A stretch of 64,000 nucleotides of DNA, from the NCBI GenBank assembly GCA_964017065.1, contig OZ024789.1:8126191-8190190 (forward strand), read 5' to 3'. The notes under the pieces were generated by a model that saw only the letters and a program-made list of their open reading frames with translations, did no database searches and was not told the origin of the DNA. The stretch is from Haliclona indistincta (Eukaryota > Porifera > Demospongiae > Haplosclerida > Chalinidae). Position numbers and translations under genes: made by a program. This document shows positions 32,616 through 43,136 of this stretch, one piece after another (within the stretch, counting starts at the first letter, position 1; each line of letters opens with the position of its first letter).

Positions 32616-34868
32616 ATGAAAATGAAAATTTGGTCAGTGCTGCTGCTCTTCCTTCTCATTGCTTGCTTTCATCTTGGAAGTACCACCAGTTGTCTAAACT
32701 CTACTACTAATGGAGAAACCAAGCCATTGTACTTGCTGGTATTGTTAGCAAATTTTTCTCCCCGAGCGGTTGAAAGTACCTTATTACCAGCCATTATTGC
32801 TCAAGAAGAGATCAACAATCGCAGTGACATCCTTCCTGGCTATCATATTGAGCTGATCAGAGATACAATTGAAATTTGCTCATCATCTGAAGCAGGTATT
32901 GGTCTGAGTAACCTGGTCAAACACACAGTGAGTCCACCATGCCGTCCTGTTGTTGCAGTCATGGGACTGGAGTGTTCATCACAAACTTCACTACTGTCTC
33001 CTGTGGCTGGTCACGAAGGATTTGACCTCATACAATTGTCCAAAGCCTCTTCTCCAATATTTGAAAGACAAATTGATCATTTTCCTCACTTGTGGCGGTT
33101 TAGTACAGCTGCCACTGTCTACTCTGACACAGTACTAGCCATAATGGATCAGTTCAACTGGACAAGAGTAGGTATAGTCTACGATATGGACTCATCATTG
33201 TACTCAGAGCTTGCTAAAGATATAGAACAGAGAATCAAACAATCAGGCAACAAGTCGGTAGCATTCAGCTTGGGAATAAGAGGAACTAAGGCATATTATC
33301 TAGATGCCGTGATTTCAAATATAAAGTCTAAAGAGACAGGTGCACTTGTTACACTTCTTAGTAGTAAACAAGCAATAGCTCTAATGAAACAAGCTTACAA
33401 TCATGGACTGATCTATCCACACTACACGTGGATACATGTTGCTAGGCATCCATTGTGGCTTAGATCATCAAATGTATTTCAATTTCAAGGAAATATTTTG
33501 CTTTATGCATACAAATGTTATAGAAAACCTTATATTGTTTCAAACAAAACATTTTCTGAGTATGAAAAGGAATTCCGTGCACAATGGCATAAAACACCAC
33601 TGCTCAATGACAGGCCACCTAATTTATTTATACAGACATCTAACTATGATCAAGTATGGGCTATAGCACTGGCTTTGAACAATTCTCTCTCAGAACTAAA
33701 GAACAGAAACCTCTCCATTGATAACTACACTATTGGAGAGCCTGAGATTACTGCTGTGATTGAAAAGAATTTGAAGAATCTGAGATTTCAAGGAGCTGGT
33801 GGTTGGATAGAGTTCAATCAGTATCGTGCTGTGTCTACTCCAATAGAAGTGTTCTGGATACTAGAAAATGAAACTTACAAACAAGTTGGTATGTACAATC
33901 CTCTTCATCCATTAGACTTTCATGTCAATGATCTTCCAAGTGACACAGTACCTCGAGTGTATGAGTACATTCTCATTCCTCTCCCTGTGGCCATTGTGCT
34001 GTACATTCTCACTGGTGGTGTCATTATCTTTACTACAATACAACTCATCCTTTACCTCTGCTACAGACGTCATAAGGTTATCAAGGCCACTAGTCCCTTA
34101 CTCAGCCTGCTCATGTTTGCTGGATGCTACCTGTTTTGTGCTGCTGCTATTCAACTCAATACATTAGGTAGCTTTGTTCTCTCACCTGAAACATTTACTG
34201 CAATGGCAATTGCTAATTTCGCATTCATCATAAACGGGATCAGTCTAATACTCATCACTCTATTCATCAAACTATTGCGAGTCTATCGTATTTTCAAATG
34301 CTGGAACAAAGATCTCGGTAAACAGTGGAATAATCTTCCACTCTTTCTAACAGTTCTCTCACTATCGGTTATTCCTAACACTCTTCTTGCTGTTCTACTT
34401 GCTCTAAAGCCACCTACTCACTTTTCTTACTACTATAAATTCTTCAGAGGCAATCTTCCATTGATTGAGATCCACACTAGAATTGAACCAACTAGTAATT
34501 ATGCTTTCTTAGTTGTTGCAGCTATATACACTACTGTGCTTCTTACATTAGTGTTCTATATGGGTATTCGTATCCGTAAGGTAAAAATCAAGTACTTCAA
34601 CAGTACTGGTCAAGTATACTTGTTACTGGCAGTCATGGAAATCGTTATATGTCTCACCATTTCCATTGTCATCATCTTCCTAGTGAGAGAGCAGGAATCA
34701 ATAGCAAGTGCAGTAATGGTGACTTTATTCCTCATCTTTGTCACAGCTTGTCAGTTGATTCTCTTCTTTCCAAAGATATTCACTGCTATGTTTGGTGGAA
34801 AGTTTCCCAAAGCAACATCTTGTTTCACAAAGGTGTTGGCAACTATTGTGAAGATTATTTTTTCTTAA
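32616..34868 (+). CDS. GABA-B-like class C GPCR (receptor 3), intronless
   Basis: Intact single-exon gene of 750 aa. It has a signal peptide (LLLFLLIACFHLGSTTSC), a flytrap domain with EEINNRSDILPGYHIELI and FNWTRVGIVYD, no cysteine-rich linker, seven helices (LILYLCYRRHKVIKATSP; FIKLLRVYRIFKCWNKD; FYMGIRIRKVKIKYF) and a short tail ending KIIFS. The ligand domain differs from receptor 1 mainly around residues 230-340, the part that shapes the lobe interface, while the helices are nearly identical. That suggests divergence of ligand binding with a constrained signalling core, possibly with gene conversion in the 3' half. The start was chosen at the first ATG giving MKMKIWSV; an ATG two codons on is equally possible. 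Confidence 0.9.
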   Translation: MKMKIWSVLLLFLLIACFHLGSTTSCLNSTTNGETKPLYLLVLLANFSPRAVESTLLPAIIAQEEINNRSDILPGYHIELIRDTIEICSSSEAGIGLSNLVKHTVSPPCRPVVAVMGLECSSQTSLLSPVAGHEGFDLIQLSKASSPIFERQIDHFPHLWRFSTAATVYSDTVLAIMDQFNWTRVGIVYDMDSSLYSELAKDIEQRIKQSGNKSVAFSLGIRGTKAYYLDAVISNIKSKETGALVTLLSSKQAIALMKQAYNHGLIYPHYTWIHVARHPLWLRSSNVFQFQGNILLYAYKCYRKPYIVSNKTFSEYEKEFRAQWHKTPLLNDRPPNLFIQTSNYDQVWAIALALNNSLSELKNRNLSIDNYTIGEPEITAVIEKNLKNLRFQGAGGWIEFNQYRAVSTPIEVFWILENETYKQVGMYNPLHPLDFHVNDLPSDTVPRVYEYILIPLPVAIVLYILTGGVIIFTTIQLILYLCYRRHKVIKATSPLLSLLMFAGCYLFCAAAIQLNTLGSFVLSPETFTAMAIANFAFIINGISLILITLFIKLLRVYRIFKCWNKDLGKQWNNLPLFLTVLSLSVIPNTLLAVLLALKPPTHFSYYYKFFRGNLPLIEIHTRIEPTSNYAFLVVAAIYTTVLLTLVFYMGIRIRKVKIKYFNSTGQVYLLLAVMEIVICLTISIVIIFLVREQESIASAVMVTLFLIFVTACQLILFFPKIFTAMFGGKFPKATSCFTKVLATIVKIIFS

Positions 34869-35795
34869 CCATTGGTGTCTCTTCCACGCAATAGTTACAC
34901 AAAATTTTTGGTTTAAGCTGTTCACATTTTAGTGTTATCACGTTACTATGCATTCATTTTGTAAAATAATTATGTGAGTAAAAAACTTGGTAGTCAGTTA
35001 TGTAACACTTATGATTGTGGTAGAAAAGACAAATACTATACTTACACACCTTTTTACATGTACAAATCCAGATCCACACTAATTCAGACACAATGGAACA
35101 GAGAATTAATTTAACTGTTGATAGTGACGCGATATATAGTTTAGCCAGAATTATTGTTTGTTAAATCCAACATTTCAATACTCCTGCGATCAGTGCCTTC
35201 ATCAGGGAAAGCCGATGACTATTTTCAGATGTTGGTAGGGGCAAATAACCCAAAATAGTGGTGCTGAAGAACACTGATAATAATTATTATGGATGTTTGT
35301 GTCCCTAATTCTCTGTTGACCAATTGATTCGCCGTTGTCAACCAGAGAACTCTGTATCTTCGCTACTCCCGCAAAGTGCTTTGGTCAGGATGGTGCTCGA
35401 GCACAAAAAGCAGCCCTCTAGATGCGCCTATTAATATAACTGCTTAGATAAGTACATAGTAAATCAAGCTCAAGTTATAAATATGGCTCGTGTAATAGTG
35501 AACGAGTAATTATAATTTCTTTTTGTTGTAATTATTCGCATGTCGTGAATTGGTCTGAACCCTGAAACAATTCTGAAACGGATGTAAAATTGCTTTATTC
35601 AGGGTTAAGTTCGACCTAGACAGTACCGTGTAAAAGTGTCGTGAATCATATGAAATCATGCATTCATGTATCATATAAATTCCCCTACAACAAGATAAAT
35701 AATAATAACCTAAGACAATCAACAAAGCAACTATAATATAGTCACACTTTAGATAAAATAAGGACAAAATAATCCTTTTCACACTAGTATACAGT
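34869..35795. other. Spacer between receptor 3 and twinfilin
   Basis: AT-rich. Contains the 3' flanks of two convergent genes. No other gene, repeat with clear ends or element was recognised. Confidence 0.6.
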
Positions 35796-35981
35796 CTACT
35801 TCCTTGTACCAGCTCGCCGCTGCGGGGGTTTCGGCTTATCGAATTTCGGTCTGTAAGCCTGAGTTTGTGGGTGCACTTCGTCCATCAAGTACTGCTCACA
35901 CATTTCAGAAGGACTGTCCAGCTCAATCTGTGTGTGTGTTTGTGTGTGTGTGTTTGTGTGTGCGTTTGTAAGTGTGTGTGT

Positions 35982-36017
<36 letters not shown>

Positions 36018-39000
36018 TGTGTGTGTGTGTGTGTTTGTGTGTGTGTGTTTGTATGTGTGTGTGTGTGGGTGTGTGGGTGTGTTTGTGTGTGTTTGTGTAT
36101 GTGTGTGTGTGTGTGTGTGGGTGTGTGTGTGGGTGTGTGTGGTTATTGCACATTGAGAGGAATGTGTGCATTATAGAGAGACAGTCACCACAACTGGCAA
36201 ACATTCTCCAACACACAAACTGAAATCATTTTTATGCAACACACCGTTTCTTTCTCAGGAATTATTTAACCACACCCATTCAGTCATTAGTGTTTTTTAC
36301 CAATCCTGGTGTTTTATTTGAGCCCAGTTATACAAATATTCTGCTAATAAAAACTTCTTTTAACCTCGCTACTTATGGTCCATCTTGTTACGACGAGGAG
36401 TTGCGTATGTATCAATAAAACCATTATGATCAGTACGTGGATGACCAAACCCAAAGAATACGCAAGCTCAACTTAATGTGCCGGGACTTGGAATACAAAG
36501 TAAACTGCAAATAATAAAATTTATTTCTCTTCTTGCACAAATAGAGCACGCTTTCTCTCATCATGGTACAAACCTTTTTTGCTATTTTCATTCCAACTTG
36601 TTGCTCCACGGCAGAAGACAATGGCTGTTTGCAAGAAGAGTACAACATCCTCTCCTTAATGGTACTCTTGTAACCGGGACAAGAATATACGAATACTACA
36701 GGGTTAAAAATTAACATTGACTATGTACATGTATCACTCATCAAAAGTTGTGTACAGCATTCTCTCTGCCACCCTCTCCCTCTCTTTCCCTCCCTCTCCC
36801 TCCCTCCCCTCCTCCTCCCTCTCTCTCTCTCTACCTGCCTCTACTCACCCACACACTCCTGGTAGTCTCCTTCATGGGTGTGCTTGAAGCGATAAAAGTG
36901 ATATCGAGGAGTTGAGTCAGGAATACAGCTAGCTAGGTCACCAACTGCTAGGGCCTCCTTAGCATCACTGAGCTGCACCTCTTCATTATCAATATCAATA
37001 CACTAAAAGAAGACAATGAAACAAAAATGTGCATAACCATTGCATGAAAAACTAAAATAACTTTAGGCAGTGATCTAAGCTTGTGCAAATTTTGGTGTAG
37101 CTGAAATTTTAAGGGTGCCCTCCAAACTAAATTAATTTATATTGGCCAACAAAATTTTTGAACACGAAATTAAAAAATTGATTATCCTACAAAAAAATTA
37201 CGTGGTGGAAATTCTGTTTACAAGGCATCTCAGTCAGTTAATCTAACATAGAGTATGCACTCATAGTGATAGTATACCCACGCTAATCTGAAAACCTTGG
37301 TACTTGTATCAGCAGGAAACTGTATGAAGATGAAAACTCATGCATAAGCTTGGGAGCAAAGCTGTGCAAAACAAGGCTTGGGACCAAAGCAAAGCTTGGG
37401 GACAAAGCAAAGCTTGGGAACAAAGCAAAGCTTGGGAGCAAAGCAAAGGTTGGGAGCAAAACAAAGCTTGGGAACAAAGCAAAGGTTGGGAGCAAAGCAA
37501 AGGTTGGGAACAAAGCAAAGGTTGGGAACAAAGGAGCAAAGCAAAAGTTGGGAGCAAAGCAAGCTTGGGAACAAAGCAAGCTTGGGAACAAAACAAAGCT
37601 TGGGAGCAAAGCAAGCTTGGAAGTAAAGCAAGGCTTGGGACAAAGCAAAGCTTTGGAGCAAAGCAAAGGTTGGGAGCTTGGGTTTTCAATACTACTAACG
37701 ACCCCACAACCACACAGCTCTGAATCACTATCGAATAATAAGATGCTAGGCTAGGACACATATCTCATTATTTGACCTACCAGTTGAACATACTGCAGTT
37801 TGCTTTGCTTGAGGGTTTTCAGAGCATCCAGAGCGTCCGTTTCAATGGGGAAGGCAACACCGTGAAGATGAGACTGACGAGTGCTTGTACCAATGTCAGC
37901 ATGATCCTAAGAAGAGGAGAGATGATGATAAACAATCATCCGTTGTCCATAATGGTGACACATGTGTGATGACAATTTGACTACATAAGATTATACTACA
38001 GTTCAATGTAATTCTAGAATCTGATTGGTCAGTTGGAGGAAAATAAATCACGTATTCTTCCGCGGGAACTCGTATTTTTCCGCGCTGGAACTCGTATTTT
38101 TCTGCTGGAACTCATGATCATGTTTTCTTCTGTCATGAGTTTCCTTTGTACAGGTACTAGCTTTGGTAGTTACTGGGCCAGTATGTGTTGTGTTCGCTTC
38201 TGGCACGGGCAGCACAGCATCTATAGACCCGGGTACTTGGCTACGATCGATGCAACGATAAGTTGACTTGTCGTGCATGGAAAACGTAAGAAAGCAAGTA
38301 ACTTACCACGTTTTGCTATGTTGACAGCTTAAAGATTGCCCAATAAACGCACACAGCAAGTACAAAAGACTGCTGGACTCTAGTAACTATCATTCTAACC
38401 GTTCGTTGGAGTCCAAGTTCAGCCATTGCCTCGTGTAACGCAAAGCGGCGTTTGTGGGTGTGGCAGCTGGGTCACAGCACGTGTTTTCGAGCAAGAAGAA
38501 ACGCTCATGCTGCAGGAACTCAGCAGCTTTGGGACTGTCATCAACCATTGTATTTCAAAAAATATCTGCGTCGGTTTATTGTTGCCATGTAGCTGTAGTA
38601 TAAATACCTTAGACGACGAATCATCGGCAACTACAGGAATTAGAGCGCCTTGGCAACCGAAATAGACGCCCTAGCGCTACGCGCTCGGAACGTCTATACA
38701 TCGGTTCCTGCGGCACTCTAAATCCCGTAGTTGCCTCGATCCGTCGTCTAACCTATATTTAATCTAGTACAGTAACTCTTAGACCAGTACTATAGGCTGT
38801 AATACATTACAGGGTGCGAAATCAATCTCTCAGTTGGGACTCTAGCATGTGGACATAATTATTAGAGAGGTGACTCCTCAGGTTTCACTGTAGTTTAAAG
38901 ATAGTAGGACTATGAAGAAACTAACGTGCCCAAAAGTTTTGCAATAAATATTTTTAATACTTACACAGCTAAAATTATGAGAGAAGCTTGAAATGTGAAA

Positions 39001-39266
39001 TTATTTCAACTGTGAATATCACTTTGAAGTACAGAAATGAATGTTCTTGATGCTCAGATTTTAGCACATGACAAGTACTTGTATAGATACTAAAGTAAAG
39101 TACTACCTGAGCTTCATCGAGGTCCTTGAGCTCTTGTTCTTCTCTTGTTAGTGGTGGAGCAGCCTTGGCAGCATCCATATGACTGCGGTAACCAACAAGA
39201 CTGAGCTCTTCCTGAAAGGAGGGAGAGAGAGAGAGAGGGAGGGAGGGAGAGAGAGAAGGAGAGGGA

Positions 39267-39307
<41 letters not shown>

Positions 39308-40707
39308 AGAGAGAGAGAGGGAGTGAGAAAGAGAGGGAGAGAGAGAGGGTGGGAGGGAGGGAGGGAGGGAGGGAAGAAGAGAGGAAGGAGGGAGGGAGAG
39401 AGAGGGAGAGAATAAGAAGAAAGAGAGAAGAAAAGAAAGGATAGATGAGATAGAAGGTAAGCAACATGTACACACATTCAAAGCTTTAGCCTTGAGTATT
39501 CAATGATCTTACTTTCTTTGTGGCGGCAACGTCATCTATTATAACTCCAGAGCTGAAGGATTTCTTGAGCGTAGCCTTTGTTGCGGCGTACAACATCTTT
39601 TCACGGACCTGAATGTGCAAAAACAAAACTCTGTTAATTTATGGCTGGTGTTAATGCTGTTAAAAAATTTACACGAGACTCACTTCATAAACAGTTGAAA
39701 AATGAACACAAGGTAAAAAATTATGGTCAGGTAAAAATTAGGTAATAATTATGGCAATAAAAGTTATACAGTGGAACCTCTCTAAGGCGGACACCATTGG
39801 GACTAACACAATTCTTCATTATAGAGAGGGTGTTCTCTGGTCAGGGGTTTATTATACATTATGTGGGTTTTATTTGGGATTCAGTAAGTGTCCATTATAG
39901 AGATGGTGTCCTTTGGAGAGGGGTGTCCGCTAAGAGGGGTTCCACTGTAAGCATGTCAGCATACTACATGTATAGTGGAACCCCTCTCCAGAGAACATCC
40001 TCTCTATAATGGACAATTTTGTTGGTCCCAATGGTGTCCGCCTTAGAGAGGTTCCACTGTAGAAATATTCTGAGCACAATCACAGAACGTGATACTGTGT
40101 ACATTTCAAATCAGTAATTGAGACAGTCCCACTGTACTGGTATCTGGTTACAGTAGAATTCCACATTTTGGACACCTTGAAATTTAACAGGAACTCTTAA
40201 TGCTACATGTAAACTAATGTTAGGAAACCTCTCTATAGATCTGTGAAGGCTCAACTGTAGTACATACATGTCTACTCCTAGTGTAGCTGGTTTCAACTGA
40301 CCTTTGCGTCGTCTGGAGTAAAAGTCAAGAATATCCAAAGGTAGTTGTCATAAGCGTTTCTCTCGTCCATGCGGTAGAATATATAGCAAGCGCTGGTATC
40401 ACTGAGCACTGGCTGAATGAACCGATCAAAATGTGTCAAACACTGTCAAGTAAATAACCATGGAAACGAAACATTGATCAGGATGTCCTCTCCTCAGAAA
40501 GACTATATGATGTCTTTCAAAGAAGTGACTTCATCATCATTACATACATTTTTGTTTACAATAAGAGAGTTGCCAAGTCTTTGACACATGTGTGTACAAT
40601 GATTGAACAAAGCAAAAGTCATCTATCAAAAATTTTGAAGGGCAATTCAAAATTTGACTCAATTCACCTTCACAATTTACATGTATGATTCTGTAGCATA
40701 TTTAGCA

Positions 40708-40740
<33 letters not shown>

Positions 40741-41396
40741 GTGAAGGATATCATCTTCCCAGGAGCCTGAGGGAGTTTTTGTTTCTCCAGCAACAAGCTG
40801 TTCTGTAGACATGGAGGGAAGATTTGATAGTTATCAGTACATAAGTGACAAGTAAAGAACTATGAACACAATGTGTGTACCGGCAGTAGCTGTGTAATCA
40901 GTCAGGAATAGAAAGATAGATAGACACAGATTGATAACAAACAGGCACGAAGAACGGACTATTCTGATCACAATAATCAACCGGCAGACAGAGGATTGCG
41001 CAGACAGACAAAATTGATAGACACACAGACAAAGAATAGTAAAAATTTGGAGCGCATCAACAGTACAAGCCCATAGCCAGCTTTAAGAAAGTAGGGAGTC
41101 AGAATTAGAAAAGTGGACCAAGACTAAAAAAATATTCATGGCTCCTTGCTATGCCGGCATGGCAAGTGTAGTTTCTCTTAGTCAGCGAGTCAATTATATA
41201 GACTCAGTGGACCTCTCCAACAGACCCCTAATACCTTTCCGACCCGGGCTTGCAGTAATTATAGAGCCAGTAATGAACGTGGGTGGCAGTTGCATACAAG
41301 ACACACAGTATAGTACTTGTAAACAACTATGTAGCGCAAACTAGCTTGGGTGTGTTATTAGTTGTGCTTAGGAACTATGCTGGACAACAGACAGAC

Positions 41397-41441
<45 letters not shown>

Positions 41442-42956
41442 ATAGTTCAAGATTTAGCATCTAAGGAACTACAGTCCTTAACCCTTTAGTTATCGAATTA
41501 TCTTGTCAAAAATTTGACTTGCTCTAAACTGGCAGTTTGTCATGCAATTTTCTACAACATGCAGTACGCTAGGTGTTCCAAACTAGCACCGTTTTCTCCT
41601 GGCATGTCTAAGTTTATGACTAACCTGTATTACACTCCAAGTTGGCCACTCCCACTTCGAAACTTAAGTGTTGCGGCCTCATCATTAATTTTTTCCAACT
41701 AATTTTGGTCTTCATAGACTGATACAAAAACCTGGTGGTGTCCAGGTGAGGAAACAGGACAGCTTAGACCTAAGTATTCTATGCCTAAGTAAGCATTTCT
41801 GGGCACCCTGAAGCCCTAATATTGCCAAAAGTGGTGGGAGGGGCTCTGCCTCTTCGAACCCTGGGTTAACGAGGGAAATCCCTTTAAAAGTCCCCCACGT
41901 GGGAGGGCGCGCAGAAAAACAGTGTTTTTAAAGGTAGAGTTATCTTTTGCAAATAAACTTAGTTTCACCTTTCTAAGCACTTTACACACATTTATGACAT
42001 CTACAGTAGGTGGAGTCAATTATGACGCCAAAAGGCATCACTAGGGGTTGAAGGAAAGATGGCAGGAATTGGAACAATGACTAAGACACACTGTACTAGC
42101 CATACTTCAGAAAACTGTGGAGGACAACAGAGCTTTCACTGTTGGCTCTTGAGACAGACAACGTTTACAAACTACAAATTACAGTAACAAGATGAGATTC
42201 AATCACAAATCAAAGGAGAGGAGAGAGTGTTTATCATATGTAGTGTTTGTCAAGGACTGTGCATCAAGGAGGGCATGGTTTATTCAACCAGGTGTCTAAT
42301 GATGACAAAATATACCATCCCAGATCAACTCATGGGATTTATCTAGACAATACAACTAGAGTGGTTTACATTCAGGTGCATGTACCCACCCACAGACCTA
42401 TTGGATTAAGCATTTGCTCAAGCAGGACTAGTGTCTGCTATAGAGCAGTAACTCAGTGGTTTGTTGTGTACAGTATAAAGCAAGATTCACTCAATCAGGA
42501 CTAGTGTCTGCTATAGAGCACTAACTCAGTGGTTTGTTGTGTACAGTATAAAGCAAGATTCACTCAATCAGGACTAGTGTCTGCTATAGAGCAGTAACTC
42601 AGTGGTTTGTTGTGTACAGTATAAAGCAAGATTCACTCAATCAGGACTAGTGTCTGCTATAGAGCAGTAACCCAGTGTAGCTATAGCAAATCAAAACAAG
42701 TGTACACAATGTTAACAGGCACTCGAACATGTGCTAGCTAGCTTAGCTGTTTGTAAAAGCAAGATTCAAACAAGTGCATGTGTGTACCTTTGGACTGGTC
42801 AATAATGACCTGTACCATACGGAGAGACCCAGACAACGCTTTCGTGACAACTGCCTCCAACTCGGGAGAGGCTGAAAAAAGCAAAGATCATTGTGAACTC
42901 TTTGTCTTTCAACTTGTAGACACTCACTCACCACATATTCCTGTTTGGTGCGCCAT
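35796..42956 (-). CDS. TWF1: Twinfilin (two ADF-homology-domain actin-binding protein)
   Basis: Ten minus-strand exons: 42956-42932, 42871-42788, 40802-40752, 40432-40302, 39608-39513, 39211-39107, 37906-37781, 37002-36849, 36695-36574, 35927-35796; 1026 bases, 341 aa, close to the family's usual 350. It starts MAHQTGI. The first ADF-H domain includes [14 protein letters not shown] and [18 protein letters not shown]. The second begins near [17 protein letters not shown] and runs through [32 protein letters not shown] and the tail [10 protein letters not shown]...PKPP (the CP- and phosphoinositide-binding tail region of twinfilins). It sequesters ADP-actin and caps barbed ends in the cytosol. 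Intron 3 has AT-AC borders (see 40433-40751). Introns host MITEs and microsatellites. The start is head to head with ICMT, 180 bases away. Symbol chosen for the family; TWF1/TWF2 split is vertebrate-specific. Confidence 0.93.
35929..36143. repeat. (GT)n microsatellite
   Basis: About 215 bases of imperfect GT repeat in the last intron of twinfilin, starting at the splice acceptor itself. The long cysteine/valine and histidine/threonine frames here are artefacts. A shorter (GT)n lies at 40709-40742. Confidence 0.95.
37345..37680. repeat. 17-18-bp minisatellite (AAGCTTGGGAGCAAAGCA)
   Basis: About 18 imperfect copies of AAGCTTGGGAACAAAGCA, some lacking one or two bases, in a twinfilin intron. 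It yields open frames of about 100 codons on both strands that have no coding support. Confidence 0.9.
38598..38763. mobile_element. MITE with TTAGACGACG ends
   Basis: Inverted ends around TTAGACGACGAATC (38609) and its complement (ending 38751), extended by an AT-rich imperfect match; the interior is an inverted CAACTAC...GTAGTTG pair. Lies in a twinfilin intron. Confidence 0.65.
39213..39430. repeat. GA-rich low-complexity tract
   Basis: About 215 bases of GAGA/GGGA sequence in a twinfilin intron, next to the acceptor of the 39211-39107 exon; on the coding strand it acts as an extreme polypyrimidine tract. Serine/leucine frames on the minus strand are artefacts. Confidence 0.95.
39769..39947. 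mobile_element. TA-flanked MITE, CAGTGGAACC ends
   Basis: 179 bases with CAGTGGAACCTCTCTAAGG at the left and an inverted GGTTCCACTG at the right, flanked by TA on both sides. A truncated relative follows at 39973-40059 (GTGGAACCCC to GGTTCCACTG, also before TA). Same family as 13276-13406 and 16341-16508. Confidence 0.8.
40433..40751 (-). other. U12-type AT-AC intron of twinfilin
   Basis: On the minus strand the exon ends ...GAAGATG and the intron begins ATATCCTTC, the consensus donor of the minor spliceosome's AT-AC class. It ends in AC at 40434-40433. A TTACTTGAC (consensus TTCCTTRAC) lies with its branch A 13 bases before the intron end, the expected distance. Splicing here joins SWEDD to FDRFIQPVL in frame, exactly as in other twinfilins, and makes the whole CDS a multiple of three. 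No GT donor in the right frame exists near the exon end. Confidence 0.85.
41387..41441. repeat. (CAGA)n microsatellite
   Basis: About 55 bases of CAGA repeat in a twinfilin intron. Confidence 0.95.
41478..42051. mobile_element. piggyBac-like MITE, second copy (inverted)
   Basis: Reverse-orientation relative of 10388-10986, recognisable over its whole length (for example TTTGACTTGCTCT, ACATGCAGTACGC, CTCCTGGCATG). It starts at TTAA (41478) and ends at a decayed TTGA (42048-42051). More diverged than the first copy. Located in twinfilin intron 2. Confidence 0.75.
42423..42680 (+). repeat. 73-bp tandem repeat
   Basis: About 3.5 near-identical units beginning CAGGACTAGTGTCTGC at 42423, 42496, 42569 and 42642, in twinfilin intron 2. 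Confidence 0.95.
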
Positions 42957-43136
42957 ACTGACTGCGAAAAAAAACTATCAACAGAGCTAAAAGACAACAG
43001 AGGGACAATTAAGACAAGTCAGAGAGTCTGGAAAACTAACTGTGAACGCCTCAGAAAGTTCAGAGAGAACGGACCTTAGCACTGACCACGCCCCTATGTG
43101 ACCACACCCACATTAACTTATTTGCAAGGCTGCAAG
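42957..43136. promoter_or_regulatory. Shared divergent promoter, twinfilin/ICMT
   Basis: Only 180 bases separate the two start codons. The segment has no TATA box and contains CACCC/GTGGTC-type boxes (ACCACGCCCC, ACCACACCCAC). Both 5' UTRs must lie here. Confidence 0.6.

Noticed and set aside
35865..36223. Cysteine/valine- and histidine/threonine-rich frames
   Set aside because: (GT)n microsatellite translated on both strands, within a twinfilin intron.
37283..37761. Six overlapping repetitive frames of 80-150 codons
   Set aside because: Artefact of the 18-base minisatellite; similar openness on both strands.
38975..39481. 168-codon minus-strand frame rich in Ser/Leu/Pro
   Set aside because: Low-complexity GA tract fused to the genuine twinfilin exon 39211-39107; only that part is coding.
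40700..40752. Read-through of twinfilin exon 3 into a His-Thr repeat
   Set aside because: The frame stays open over the (GT)n tract, but the AT-AC splice gives the conser­ved protein exactly and the extension has no counterpart in the family.
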